Assembly (NCBI GenBank): GCA_038749105.1
Contig: JBCDIM010000074.1
Location: 1-16,428 of the forward strand
Direction of reading: 5' to 3'
From: JBCCOW01 sp038749105
GTDB lineage: Bacteria; Planctomycetota; Phycisphaerae; Phycisphaerales; Phycisphaeraceae
Length of the DNA: 16,428 bases
A model generated the notes under the pieces. It did no database searches, was not told where the DNA came from, and saw only the letters and a program-made list of their open reading frames with translations. The position numbers were made by a program, and so were the translations under genes. Of the stretch, positions 1-7,351 are shown one piece after another; the stretch's first letter is position 1, and each line of letters starts with the position of its first letter.

Positions 1-1
1 G

Positions 2-754
2 ATCGGCAACAACTCCGGCAAGTCGCAGGGCGTGTTCACCGCCATGCTCACCGACTTCGTGGCCGAAGAGAACTTCTTCTACCGCAACGGCTGGCACCCC
101 GACGTGGCCGAAGCGGTCCGCAACAAGTTCAACCACAACCTGTACATGGCCGAGAACAACGACCCCGCGATCGTCCGTGGCAACGTCATGGTCTCGCCCG
201 GCTCGCACAGCGCCCAGATGCGGGGCGGCGGACGCTTCGAGGACAACCTCGTGGTCGACTCCCCCCTCGGCGCCTTCGTCCGGACCAACCCCTCGGCCAT
301 GCGACGCAACACCGTCCTGTTCAGCCCGGAGACGCCCGACCGTGGCGCCGCCGACGGCATCGGCCTCCAGGCCTTCAACCTCTCGGATGTCGACATGAGC
401 GACAACGTCATCGCCTTCCTCGCCAACGGGGGAGACGGCCGGGGCCTCGAGGCCCGGGACCGCGTCGGCGACGGCACCGTGCGGGGCAACGTCGTGTTCC
501 AGTGGCCCGGCGAGATCCGGACCTCCGGCTCCGTCAACGTCACCGGCAACCTCTTCAACCCCGACGCCAGCCGGCTCATCGACCCCACCCGGAACGTCGC
601 CCGCTACCAGGAACACCTCGGCGGCCGACGCAGCCAGTCCGACTTCTTCAACTGGCACCACAACCGGCCCATGGGGGCCTGGGACGACGACCGCACCGGC
701 ACCGCCGCCTCTCGGTGGATCCGTGCCGGCTTCCAGCCCGCCCCTTTTGATTGA
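2..754 (+). CDS. Right-handed parallel beta-helix protein (polysaccharide lyase/epimerase-like), 5' partial
   Basis: The reading frame is open from the left edge (codons from base 2) to TGA at 752-754, so the N-terminus, including any signal peptide, lies outside the window; 250 residues are visible. The visible part has a ladder of short coils with Asn at the turn followed by two aliphatic residues (EENFFY, NHNLYM, RGNVMV, EDNLVV, RRNTVL, SDNVIA, RGNVVF, TGNLFN), each about 20-30 residues apart. This is typical of pectate-lyase-like right-handed beta-helices. The C-terminus (YQEHLGG then WIRAGF) resembles the capping tail seen in bacterial secreted beta-helix proteins. Such proteins are usually periplasmic or secreted and cut, epimerise or bind acidic polysaccharides. 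Beside a polysaccharide locus, a role in processing the product is plausible. No catalytic residues could be assigned, so the exact enzyme class is unknown. The stop sits inside a candidate promoter for the next gene. Confidence 0.82.
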   Translation: MGNNSGKSQGVFTAMLTDFVAEENFFYRNGWHPDVAEAVRNKFNHNLYMAENNDPAIVRGNVMVSPGSHSAQMRGGGRFEDNLVVDSPLGAFVRTNPSAMRRNTVLFSPETPDRGAADGIGLQAFNLSDVDMSDNVIAFLANGGDGRGLEARDRVGDGTVRGNVVFQWPGEIRTSGSVNVTGNLFNPDASRLIDPTRNVARYQEHLGGRRSQSDFFNWHHNRPMGAWDDDRTGTAASRWIRAGFQPAPFD

Positions 755-771
755 AGAGGCCCAGGCTTCAA
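751..771. repeat. Inverted repeat TTGAAG-N9-CTTCAA over the promoter candidate
   Basis: A perfect 6-bp inverted repeat (751-756 and 766-771) with a 9-base centre overlaps the stop codon of the beta-helix gene and the -35-like box. The geometry suits a dimeric repressor or activator site, or a weak RNA hairpin at the end of the upstream transcript. The sequence alone cannot decide between them. Confidence 0.3.
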
Positions 772-779
772 CCGATAAC
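751..779 (+). promoter_or_regulatory. Candidate sigma70-type promoter upstream of the glycosyltransferase run
   Basis: A -35-like TTGAAG (751-756) and a -10-like GATAAC (774-779) are separated by exactly 17 bases. Each matches four of six consensus positions. This lies in the most AT-rich patch of the first kilobase, at the only sizeable gap left of the polysaccharide genes, about 115 bases before the chosen start of the next gene. Consensus matches of this quality can occur by chance, and the promoter preferences of this organism are unknown. Confidence 0.35.
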
Positions 780-798
780 ATCAATGCAACGCAACCCG

Positions 799-824
799 CC
801 CCGCCGGCCTCACCGCCGGCGGGG
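799..824 (+). terminator. Strong GC hairpin (terminator or leader attenuator)
   Basis: CCCCGCCGGC (799-808) and GCCGGCGGGG (815-824) form a perfect 10-bp GC stem with a 6-base loop. The bases that follow (TCTTGCG) contain only three T residues, so it is not a textbook U-tract terminator. It could end the beta-helix transcript. If the promoter candidate at 751-779 is real, it instead lies in the 5' leader of the glycosyltransferase operon, where it could attenuate transcription or shape the mRNA. Confidence 0.55.
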
Positions 825-895
825 TCTTGCGTGATTCCCCGCCCACAGACCGCACCCCGGCACTGATCCCCCGCCTCCGATCCACGGACCCCCGC

Positions 896-2044
896 ATGCA
901 AGCCGCTACGGAAACCCCGCCGGACCCCGCCGAGGCCCAAACTCCCGCCACGCCCGAGCCCGCCATTAAACCCCTCACCTGGGCTCTGGCGATCGCCACC
1001 TACAAGCGTCACGATGTGCTGATGCAGTGCGTCGAGCTTGCCCTCCAGCAGACCCGGCCCCCCGCCGAGGTGATCATCGCTGACGCCTCGCCCGACTGGG
1101 AGACCGGCCGCGACCAACTGCTCGGCCGCTTCCGCGAAGCCCACCCGCACGTCCGGTTCGTCTACGAGCAGGCCCGCCGCCCCTCCGCGGCGGTCCAACG
1201 CAACCAGGTCGCCCAGCTGGCCGAGAGCGACATCCTCTTCCTGATCGACGACGACTCGCTGATGCACCCCGGCTGCGCCGCGGACGTGCTCGACATCTAT
1301 GAGCTGGACCCCGACCAGCGTGTGGCGGGCGTTTCCCTGCTCGAGACCCCGGTCGACCCCCGCGAGTCGCCCATCGAGCCGGGCCAGCCCGCCCCCGCCT
1401 GTGTCTCGCCCCAGGCCCAGTCCTCGGCCGCGAAGCCGCATCATCCGCTGGTCCGCCGACTCCGTCGCCTGCTCGACGCCGACAACCTGTTCGTCCCCTA
1501 CGACGACGACTTCCCCAATCACCCGATCCCGCCGGCGATCACCGAACGCAAGCGCGTCGGTAACCGCCAGCTCATCGCGGGCAAGACCATGACCGCCCGC
1601 CGCGACTACGCCCTCGCGGAGCCCTTCAGCGAGCTGCTCGACCGCGCCGCTAACGGCGAAGACTCCGACATGTCCTACCGCCTCTCGCGTCACGGCTGCC
1701 TGCTCACGGCGCTCGACGCGCCGCTGTTCCACCTCGGCTCCCCCGGCGGCCGCATGAACCTGTTCCAGACCGCGGCTCTGGGTGCCCTCAACCCGCTAGT
1801 CCACCACCGCTTCCACAGCACCGACCTCGACCGCTCCCGACGCGCCAACCGCTCGCTGCTCCGCCGACGACGCCTCATCGCCCTGCTCAAAGACCTCCGC
1901 GCCCGCCGATGGTCGCTGCCCGAAGCCCGCGGTTACCACTTCGCCCTCCGCCACCTCGACCGCATCCTCGATCACGACCGGCAGAGCCTTGCCCAGTGGT
2001 ACCCCGGGTTCCAGAAACAGATCACCGAGAGCCGACATGCCTGA
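896..2044 (+). CDS. GT2-family (GT-A) glycosyltransferase
   Basis: A predicted 382-residue cytoplasmic sugar transferase acting on a nucleotide sugar. After a Pro/Ala/Thr-rich lead of about 26 residues comes a GT-A start (ALAIATYKRHD, 30-40). Next are the nucleotide-binding strand ending VIIADAS (59-65), the metal/nucleotide-binding DDD in LFLIDDDS (118-120), and a GED (254-256) in the position where GT2 enzymes carry the catalytic acidic pair. The middle segment (about 150-225) is long and variable, and the C-terminus is Arg-rich and helical. ATG 896 was chosen because a longer version starting at TTG 827 would begin beside the GC hairpin and add only low-complexity sequence. A weak GGA lies just upstream. 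The donor and acceptor sugars cannot be told. The gene is first in the glycosyltransferase run and its end overlaps the next start by 8 bases. Confidence 0.87.
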   Translation: MQAATETPPDPAEAQTPATPEPAIKPLTWALAIATYKRHDVLMQCVELALQQTRPPAEVIIADASPDWETGRDQLLGRFREAHPHVRFVYEQARRPSAAVQRNQVAQLAESDILFLIDDDSLMHPGCAADVLDIYELDPDQRVAGVSLLETPVDPRESPIEPGQPAPACVSPQAQSSAAKPHHPLVRRLRRLLDADNLFVPYDDDFPNHPIPPAITERKRVGNRQLIAGKTMTARRDYALAEPFSELLDRAANGEDSDMSYRLSRHGCLLTALDAPLFHLGSPGGRMNLFQTAALGALNPLVHHRFHSTDLDRSRRANRSLLRRRRLIALLKDLRARRWSLPEARGYHFALRHLDRILDHDRQSLAQWYPGFQKQITESRHA

Positions 2045-3374
2045 CATGCGTGAGCCGCCGCCGATCGGCTACCTCATCCCGGAATTCCCGGGCCAGACCC
2101 ACACCTGGATCTGGCGTGAGGTCTGCCACATGCGCGAGGCCGGGGCCCGGATCCAGGTCTTCTCGACCCGCCGGCCGCCCGACCGCGACCGCGCCCGGCA
2201 TAGCTTCGCCGACAACGCCGCCGAGCAGACCACCTACCTCCACCCCGCCGGTGCCGCCCGGCTCGCCCGCGCCCTGCTCGCCGTCGGACTCCGCCACCCG
2301 ATCGGGCTCTGCCGTGCCGTCCGCACCGCACTGGCACTCCCGGTCGAGGCCAAACCCAACCTCCGCACCGTCCTGCCCCTGCTCGCCCCGGCCCTCTGCC
2401 TCGCCGACGACGCGAAGCGACTCGGCCTCCAACACCTCCACGTCCACGCCTGCTCTAACTCCGCCGTGATCGCCATGCTGGCGAAAGACCTCAGCGGCAT
2501 GCCTTTCTCGCTCACGCTCAACGCCAACATCGACTGGTGGGGCGGCGCGATGGCCGAGAAGTTCTCCGCCGCCCGGTTCACCATTGCGATCACCGACTGG
2601 CTCGAGAAGCAGGTCCGCGACCGCTTCCCCCAGCTCCGCGACGATCAAGTCCAGCTCGGCCGTATCGGCGTCGACACCCTCAAGTGGCGTCCCAAAGAAA
2701 GCAGCCCGCCCTCCACCGCGGAAGACCGCCCGCTGCAACTCATCAGCTTCGGCCGCCTCCACCCGTCCAAGGGCTACACCACCCTGCTCCGGGCCCTCGA
2801 CCTCTTCGCCAAACGCCCCGACGCGGTGCCCGTCCACCTCACGCTCATCGGCGACGGCCCCCAACGCGCCGAGCTCGAAGCCCTCACCAACGAACTCGGC
2901 CTTGCCCCACACGTCACCTTCGCCGGCTCGCAGTCCGAGGACTTCATCATCGATCAGCTCAACGACGCCGACGTCTTCGTGCTGTCCTCGAAGGCCGAGC
3001 CGCTTGGGGTCGTCACGATGGAGGCGATGGCGATGGGCGTGGCGGTGATCGCCACCGACGCCGGCGGGGTCCGCGAGATCGTCACCGACGGGCAGGACGG
3101 CCTGCTGGTCCCCCCCGAAGACGCCGCCGCGCTGGCCGAGGCCCTGGCCGACCTAGCGACCCACCCCGAACGCCGCGAACAGCTCGCCCACGCCGGCCGA
3201 GACTCCATCGTGCAGCGCTTCGACTCCCGCTACGGAGCCGCCACCCTCTACCAAAGACTCTTCGGCGAACGCCCCACCCACCTGCTCCAAGCACTCGCCG
3301 ACACGCCGCCCGACGCCTCGGCCTCACCCGCCGACCACCCCCCATCGGCCCCCGCGGAGGCGGTACAGGCATGA
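2037..3374 (+). CDS. GT4-family (GT-B) glycosyltransferase, exopolysaccharide type
   Basis: A predicted 445-residue retaining-type GT-B glycosyltransferase. The N-terminal acceptor domain opens with IGYLIPEFPGQTHTWIWREV (10-29), the pattern of exopolysaccharide/colanic-acid GT4 enzymes. The donor domain shows LISFGRLHPSKGY (235-247), IGDGP (271-275) and the E-x7-E motif in EPLGVVTME (E321, E329), followed by GLLVPPEDAAALAEAL. Unusually, the site where the paralog at 14168-15448 has TGHAAD reads TLNANID (160-166), so the expected histidine is Asn162. The C-terminal 25 residues are Pro/Ala/Ser-rich. ATG 2037 overlaps the upstream stop by 8 bases and has a GAGAG six bases upstream; ATG 2046, just after that stop, is an alternative in the same frame. 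The end overlaps the next gene as ATGA. Sugar specificity is unknown. Confidence 0.9.
   Translation: MPDMREPPPIGYLIPEFPGQTHTWIWREVCHMREAGARIQVFSTRRPPDRDRARHSFADNAAEQTTYLHPAGAARLARALLAVGLRHPIGLCRAVRTALALPVEAKPNLRTVLPLLAPALCLADDAKRLGLQHLHVHACSNSAVIAMLAKDLSGMPFSLTLNANIDWWGGAMAEKFSAARFTIAITDWLEKQVRDRFPQLRDDQVQLGRIGVDTLKWRPKESSPPSTAEDRPLQLISFGRLHPSKGYTTLLRALDLFAKRPDAVPVHLTLIGDGPQRAELEALTNELGLAPHVTFAGSQSEDFIIDQLNDADVFVLSSKAEPLGVVTMEAMAMGVAVIATDAGGVREIVTDGQDGLLVPPEDAAALAEALADLATHPERREQLAHAGRDSIVQRFDSRYGAATLYQRLFGERPTHLLQALADTPPDASASPADHPPSAPAEAVQA
3356..3360 (+). promoter_or_regulatory. Ribosome binding site GGAGG for the second GT4 gene
   Basis: GGAGG lies 10 bases before ATG 3371 and inside the end of the preceding gene. 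It fixes the start at 3371, although the open frame runs much further upstream within the previous gene. The ATGA overlap suggests translational coupling. Confidence 0.65.
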
Positions 3375-4798
3375 CCGCCGAGCCCAGCACCCGCCCACGC
3401 CCACGCGTGCTCGTTATCGCCGAGGCCGCCAACCCCGAGTGGGTCAGCGTGCCCCTCGTCGGCTGGTCCATGGCCCACGCCCTGAGTCAGGCTGCCGACA
3501 CCCACCTGGTCACCCAGGTCCGCAACCGCCCCGCGTTGCTCCGGGCCGGCCTCGAAGAGTCGCCCGACGCCGACTTCACCGCCATCGATACCGAGTGGAT
3601 CGCCGGCCCCCTCCACCGGTTCAGCCGCCTGATCCGCGGCGGCAAAGGCAAGGGCTGGACCACCGCCACCGCCATCGCCTCGCTGGTCTACCCGTTCTTC
3701 GAACGCGCGGTCTGGAAGCAGTTCGGCCCCGCGATCAAGGCCGGCCAGTACGACATCGTCCACCGTGTCACGCCCCTCTCGCCGACCGCCCCCAGCTCGC
3801 TGGCCCGGAAGTGCCGCAAGGCCGGCGTCCCCTTCGTGGTCGGGCCGCTCAACGGGGGCGTCCCCTGGCCCGAGGGCTACGGCGACCGACGCCGCCGCGA
3901 GAAGGAGTGGCTCTCCTACATCCGCGGTGTCTACAAGCTCCTGCCCGGTTACCGCAGCCTCCGCAAGCACGCCGCCGCGATCCTCTGCGCCTCCCAGGCC
4001 ACCCTCGAACAGATGCCCGCCTGGTGCCGCGACCGCTGCGTCTACCTCCCCGAGAACGCGATCGACCCCGCCCGCTTCGGCAAGACACGTAACCGCCAGG
4101 CCCGCGCCAACGGCCAGCCCCTCCGCGCAGCCTTCCTCGGCCGACTCGTCCCCTACAAGGGCGCCGACCTGCTCCTCGACGCCGCCGCGCCCCTCATCCA
4201 ATCGAACCAGCTCCACCTCGAGATCTACGGCGAGGGTCCGCAGCGCCCCGACCTCGAAGCCAAGATTGCCGAGCACAATCTGGCCCACGGCGTCACCCTC
4301 CACGGCTGGGTCGATCACAAGGACGTGCAGGACCACCTCCGCGGCTGCGACATCCTGGCCCTGCCCAGCGTCCGCGAGTTCGGCGGCGGCGTGGTCCTCG
4401 AAGCGATGGCCCTGGGGCTTCCCGCGGTGGTCGCCGACTACGCCGGGCCCACCGAACTGGTCACACCCGCGACCGGCGTCGCCGTGCCGATGGGCCCGCC
4501 CGACACGCTCCGTGCCGGCTTCCGTGCCGCCCTGACCGAGCTCTGCGACGAACCCGCCCGGGTCGATGCCATGGGGCAGGCCGCCCGAGCCCGCGTGGAT
4601 CGCCTGTTCACCTGGGCCGCCAAGGCGCAGCAGGTCCTCCGCGTTTACGATTGGCTCCGGGCGGGCACGCCCGATAAGCCGTGGCCCGACCACACCTGGC
4701 CCGACGACGCCCTGCTGCAGGTCAACCCGCCCGGAGCACCCCATGCCCCGGACGCCCCTCCGCGGCCTGCCCCCACCGAACCCGTCGCGGTCAACTGA
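3371..4798 (+). CDS. GT4-family (GT-B) glycosyltransferase
   Basis: A predicted 475-residue GT-B enzyme. The N-terminal domain has VLVIAEAANPEWVSVPLVGW (13-32), DIVHRVTPLSP (128-138) and VVGPLNGGVPWPEGY (156-170); a GPxxGG element followed by Pro and Tyr is typical of one large GT4 branch. The donor domain has AFLGRLVPYKGADLLLDA (254-271), IYGEGPQRPDL (285-295), and the E-x7-E motif in EFGGGVVLE (E336, E344). The last 25 residues are Pro/Ala-rich with no fold visible. The start at ATG 3371 is supported by a GGAGG and a 4-base overlap with the previous stop; earlier in-frame starts lie deep inside that gene and would encode Arg/Pro-rich shadow sequence. There are 27 bases to the sulfotransferase gene that follows. 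It probably adds a sugar to the lipid-linked repeat unit; linkage and donor are unknown. Confidence 0.9.
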   Translation: MTAEPSTRPRPRVLVIAEAANPEWVSVPLVGWSMAHALSQAADTHLVTQVRNRPALLRAGLEESPDADFTAIDTEWIAGPLHRFSRLIRGGKGKGWTTATAIASLVYPFFERAVWKQFGPAIKAGQYDIVHRVTPLSPTAPSSLARKCRKAGVPFVVGPLNGGVPWPEGYGDRRRREKEWLSYIRGVYKLLPGYRSLRKHAAAILCASQATLEQMPAWCRDRCVYLPENAIDPARFGKTRNRQARANGQPLRAAFLGRLVPYKGADLLLDAAAPLIQSNQLHLEIYGEGPQRPDLEAKIAEHNLAHGVTLHGWVDHKDVQDHLRGCDILALPSVREFGGGVVLEAMALGLPAVVADYAGPTELVTPATGVAVPMGPPDTLRAGFRAALTELCDEPARVDAMGQAARARVDRLFTWAAKAQQVLRVYDWLRAGTPDKPWPDHTWPDDALLQVNPPGAPHAPDAPPRPAPTEPVAVN

Positions 4799-4825
4799 CC
4801 CCCTCTACCCGCCGATGGACGCAGC

Positions 4826-5728
4826 ATGAGGCCGAACTTCCTGATGATCGGCGCCCCCAAGGCCGCCACCACCGCGATCTGCCACCACCTCGGGCAGCAC
4901 CCGGACGTGTTCATCTCCCACCCGAAAGAACCGTTCTTCTTCTGCTACGACGAGGTCTGGGCCAAGGGCTGGGACTGGTACGAGGGCCTCTTCGCCGGGG
5001 CGGAGGGGTACACCGCCGTGGGCGAGGGCACGACCGTCTACGCCAACGCCGCGACCTACCCCAATGCGCTGCCCCGGATCGCCGAGCACCTGCCCGGCGT
5101 GAAGATCATCTATGCCGTCCGCGAGCCACTGGCCCGCATCCAGTCCTACTGGATGGAGATGAACAGCCAGGGCATCATCACGCTGCCCTTCAACCGGGCG
5201 GTGCGCGAAGACGAACAGCTCATCGATACGTCGCGTTACCACGCCCAGCTCGCCGGCTACCGCAAGCACTTCCCCGACGAACAGATTCACGTGGTCTTCT
5301 ACGAGGAGTTCAGCCGCGACGCCGACGCCGTGCTGTCCGGCATCTTTCAGTTTTTGGGCGTCGACCCCAGCGTCAAGATCGAAGGGGCGGACACACCCCG
5401 TTACACGTCGGAGAACAAGCGTTCCGACCTGGCGCTGACCAACGTGCTCCGCAAGCGTCTGCCCGGGTTCTTCAAGCTCCGGGACATGGCCCCCAAGGGT
5501 CTCCGTGAGACCGCCAAGAAGCTCCTGAAGCGGCCGATCCCGGGCAAGCCGCAGTGGGACCCCGAGACGCTCGCCTGGGTCAAGGACCAGCTCGCCGAAG
5601 ACACCGCCGCCTTCCTCGCCTCGGTCGGCAAGCCCGCCGACTACTGGGCCAACCCCCAGCGGCCGACCAACGGCAACGGCAACCACCTGCCCAACTCCGA
5701 CCCCCCGAACCGGAGCGCCGCGGCGTGA
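4826..5728 (+). CDS. PAPS-dependent sulfotransferase A (carbohydrate type)
   Basis: A 300-residue protein of the P-loop-like sulfotransferase family, which transfers sulfate from PAPS to a hydroxyl or amino group. The 5'-phosphosulfate loop is visible as IGAPKAATTA (8-17), where the usual Ser-Gly is Ala-Ala. The 3'-phosphate site is VREPLARIQSYW (98-109, with R99 and S107). The HPDVFISHPKEPFFF region (25-39) is the usual stretch after the first loop in heparan-type and bacterial carbohydrate sulfotransferases. It is clearly paralogous to the protein at 12151-13098, sharing PKEPxFF, DEVxAKG and WYxGLFA. There is no signal peptide, so it would act in the cytoplasm, probably on the lipid-linked or nascent oligosaccharide. 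ATG 4826 has only a weak purine stretch upstream. The C-terminal 25 residues are Asn/Pro-rich. The gene overlaps the flippase gene as GTGA. Confidence 0.88.
   Translation: MRPNFLMIGAPKAATTAICHHLGQHPDVFISHPKEPFFFCYDEVWAKGWDWYEGLFAGAEGYTAVGEGTTVYANAATYPNALPRIAEHLPGVKIIYAVREPLARIQSYWMEMNSQGIITLPFNRAVREDEQLIDTSRYHAQLAGYRKHFPDEQIHVVFYEEFSRDADAVLSGIFQFLGVDPSVKIEGADTPRYTSENKRSDLALTNVLRKRLPGFFKLRDMAPKGLRETAKKLLKRPIPGKPQWDPETLAWVKDQLAEDTAAFLASVGKPADYWANPQRPTNGNGNHLPNSDPPNRSAAA
5712..5715 (+). promoter_or_regulatory. Ribosome binding site GGAG for the flippase gene (GTG start)
   Basis: GGAG lies nine bases before GTG 5725, in the last codons of the sulfotransferase gene. It supports the GTG start that forms the GTGA overlap over the downstream ATG at 5857, which has no such site. 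Confidence 0.5.
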
Positions 5729-7194
5729 CCGCCCACCCGGCCAACCCCAACACCCCCACCCCAGCCCCCGCCCCGTCGGCCCGGGACACGGCGCACACCG
5801 ATCCCTCGCCCGCCCCGGCCCCCGACGCGCCCGCCCGCCCCGCGGCGCCGTCCCTGATGCAGCGCATCAAGCGCGGCCTCGGCTGGACCATGTCCGGCTA
5901 CCTCTTCAACCAGATCCTCCGCCTCGTCGCCAACGCCATCCTCGCCCACCTGCTCCTCCGCGAGCACTTCGGCATCGTCGTCACCGTCTCGATCTTCGTC
6001 CAAGCCCTGAAGATGTTTTCCGACGTCGGCATCAATGCCGGGATCGTGCAGCAGGAGGGCGGCGACCGCCGCGACTACCTCGACACCGCCTACACCATCA
6101 AGATCATCCGCGGGTTCCTGATCTGGATCGTCGCCGCCGCGATCGCTTACCCGGTCTCGGTCATCTACCAGGAGCCGCAGCTGATGGTCGTGCTGCCGGT
6201 CATCGCGCTCTCGGCCGTCATCCAGGGCTTCCAGGCCACCAGCGTGGCCGTGCTCAAACGCCGCATCCACCTCAAAGCCCTGACCCTGATCAACGTCGCG
6301 CAAATGACCGTCTCCAGCGTCGTGATGATCGTCTTCGCGCTGATCTATCCCTCGGTCTGGGCGTTGGTCGCGGGCACGCTCACCGCGGCCCTGGTCTACA
6401 CCGTCATTTCTTACTTCATCAAGGCCGACCACCGCGACCGTATCCGCATCGACCCGGTCGCGCTGCGACAGATCCTGAGCTTCGGCGTCTGGATCTTCTT
6501 CAGCACCGCCCTGACCTTCTTCGCCGCCCAGGCCGACAAGCTGCTGCTCGCCGGCGTCCTGAACTTCGAGACCATGGGCATCTTCGGGATCGCCCTGGCC
6601 CTGGCGACCTTCATCACCAAGCTGATGAAACAGCTCTGCGCCCGTGTCGGGTTCCCCGCCCTCTCGGAGCTCTACCGCAACGACTTCGACCGGTTCCGGT
6701 CTCGGCTCCGGCGGTTCCGAAAGGCCGTCGTCATCCCCAGTGCGGCGTCCTGCATCGCCATCGCCGTCCTCGGACCCCTGCTGGTGGACCTGATCTACCC
6801 CCAGACGTTCCACGCCGCCGGGTGGATCGTCGTGGTCCTCTGCATCAATGGGATCGCCGCCGGCGTGAACAGCACCTACGGCAACGCCTTCCTCGCCATG
6901 GGTAAAACCCACCTGATCACCATCGGTGTCGCGGTCCAGTTCGCCGCCGCCGTCGGGCTCACCCTCGGCGGCTACCACCTCGCCCCCAGCCTCGGCCTAT
7001 CCCCCGCCGTCGGGTTCATCGGGGCCATGGCCCTCACCGAATGGGCGATCCACCCCGTGTACGCCGTCATGGCGCGCCGGGCGGGCATCCACGACCTCAA
7101 GCTCGACGCCATGACCCTCCTGCCCTTCGGGCTGGTGGCCGGTGCCCTGCTGGTCCTGCGTGACCTGCCTCTGTTCCCGGGCTACGGCGGGTAG
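5725..7194 (+). CDS. wzx: Wzx-type polysaccharide flippase (MOP/MATE superfamily)
   Basis: A 489-residue polytopic inner-membrane protein predicted to flip the lipid-linked repeat unit to the periplasmic face. After a Pro/Ala-rich, membrane-free N-terminus of about 44 residues, the family pattern begins with a basic amphipathic lead (MQRIKRGLG, 45-53). A dozen or so hydrophobic segments follow (for example around 82-96, 128-147, 153-167, 194-229, 250-268, 283-297, 336-357, 365-380, 395-416, 427-448, 465-478). Family-like sequence includes AQADKLLLAGVL (268-279) and RVGFPALSELYRND (307-320). The start is GTG 5725, overlapping the upstream stop as GTGA with a GGAG upstream; ATG 5857 would give a more usual N-terminus and remains possible. 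Lipopolysaccharide/O-antigen exporters of this fold are found with Wzy-type polymerases, and a candidate lies at 9569. A gap of 157 bp follows. Confidence 0.9.
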   Translation: MTAHPANPNTPTPAPAPSARDTAHTDPSPAPAPDAPARPAAPSLMQRIKRGLGWTMSGYLFNQILRLVANAILAHLLLREHFGIVVTVSIFVQALKMFSDVGINAGIVQQEGGDRRDYLDTAYTIKIIRGFLIWIVAAAIAYPVSVIYQEPQLMVVLPVIALSAVIQGFQATSVAVLKRRIHLKALTLINVAQMTVSSVVMIVFALIYPSVWALVAGTLTAALVYTVISYFIKADHRDRIRIDPVALRQILSFGVWIFFSTALTFFAAQADKLLLAGVLNFETMGIFGIALALATFITKLMKQLCARVGFPALSELYRNDFDRFRSRLRRFRKAVVIPSAASCIAIAVLGPLLVDLIYPQTFHAAGWIVVVLCINGIAAGVNSTYGNAFLAMGKTHLITIGVAVQFAAAVGLTLGGYHLAPSLGLSPAVGFIGAMALTEWAIHPVYAVMARRAGIHDLKLDAMTLLPFGLVAGALLVLRDLPLFPGYGG

Positions 7195-7351
7195 ACTCCG
7201 GGTATCCCGCCCCCCCAGGCCGAGCCCCCCGGGCGCCACACCGCCCGGCCCGCCGATAACCGGCGCCCCTCAAGCCGCCGATCCAACACCCGATACCAAC
7301 AACAGTCCCCCGACCGTTCCGCACCCGTTTCGCCTGTTATTCGGACCCACC
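7195..7351. other. Intergenic gap with possible GC hairpin
   Basis: This 157-bp gap splits the two coupled gene runs. It contains a 7-bp GC inverted repeat (CCGGGCG 7229-7235, CGCCCGG 7242-7248, loop of 6) without a T-tract, so it is at best a weak terminator or pause. No convincing -35/-10 pair was found, though composition becomes less GC-rich towards 7290-7345. An open frame covers the gap in phase with the next gene, but the encoded sequence is Pro-rich and looks non-coding. Confidence 0.4.

Noticed and set aside
827..895. TTG 827 as the start of the first glycosyltransferase
   Set aside because: It would start right at the end of the GC hairpin and add 23 non-conserved residues; ATG 896 is better placed.
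2537..3370. Upstream extension of the GT4 gene that starts at 3371
   Set aside because: The frame is open but encodes Arg/Pro-rich sequence in a shadow frame of the previous gene; GGAGG and the ATGA overlap mark 3371.
3248..4744. 498-residue open frame on the - strand
   Set aside because: It lies opposite two well-supported GT4 genes, is composed of Gly/Val/Glu/Ala-rich low-complexity sequence and has no recognisable motif; high GC content explains it.
5641..6978. 445-residue open frame on the - strand
   Set aside because: It mirrors the flippase gene, is Asp/Gly/Glu-rich and featureless, and has no family motif.
7142..7351. Longer N-terminus for the GT2 gene at 7352
   Set aside because: It would overlap the flippase gene and add Pro-rich sequence; GT2 folds normally begin within a few residues of the first strand, as with GTG 7352.
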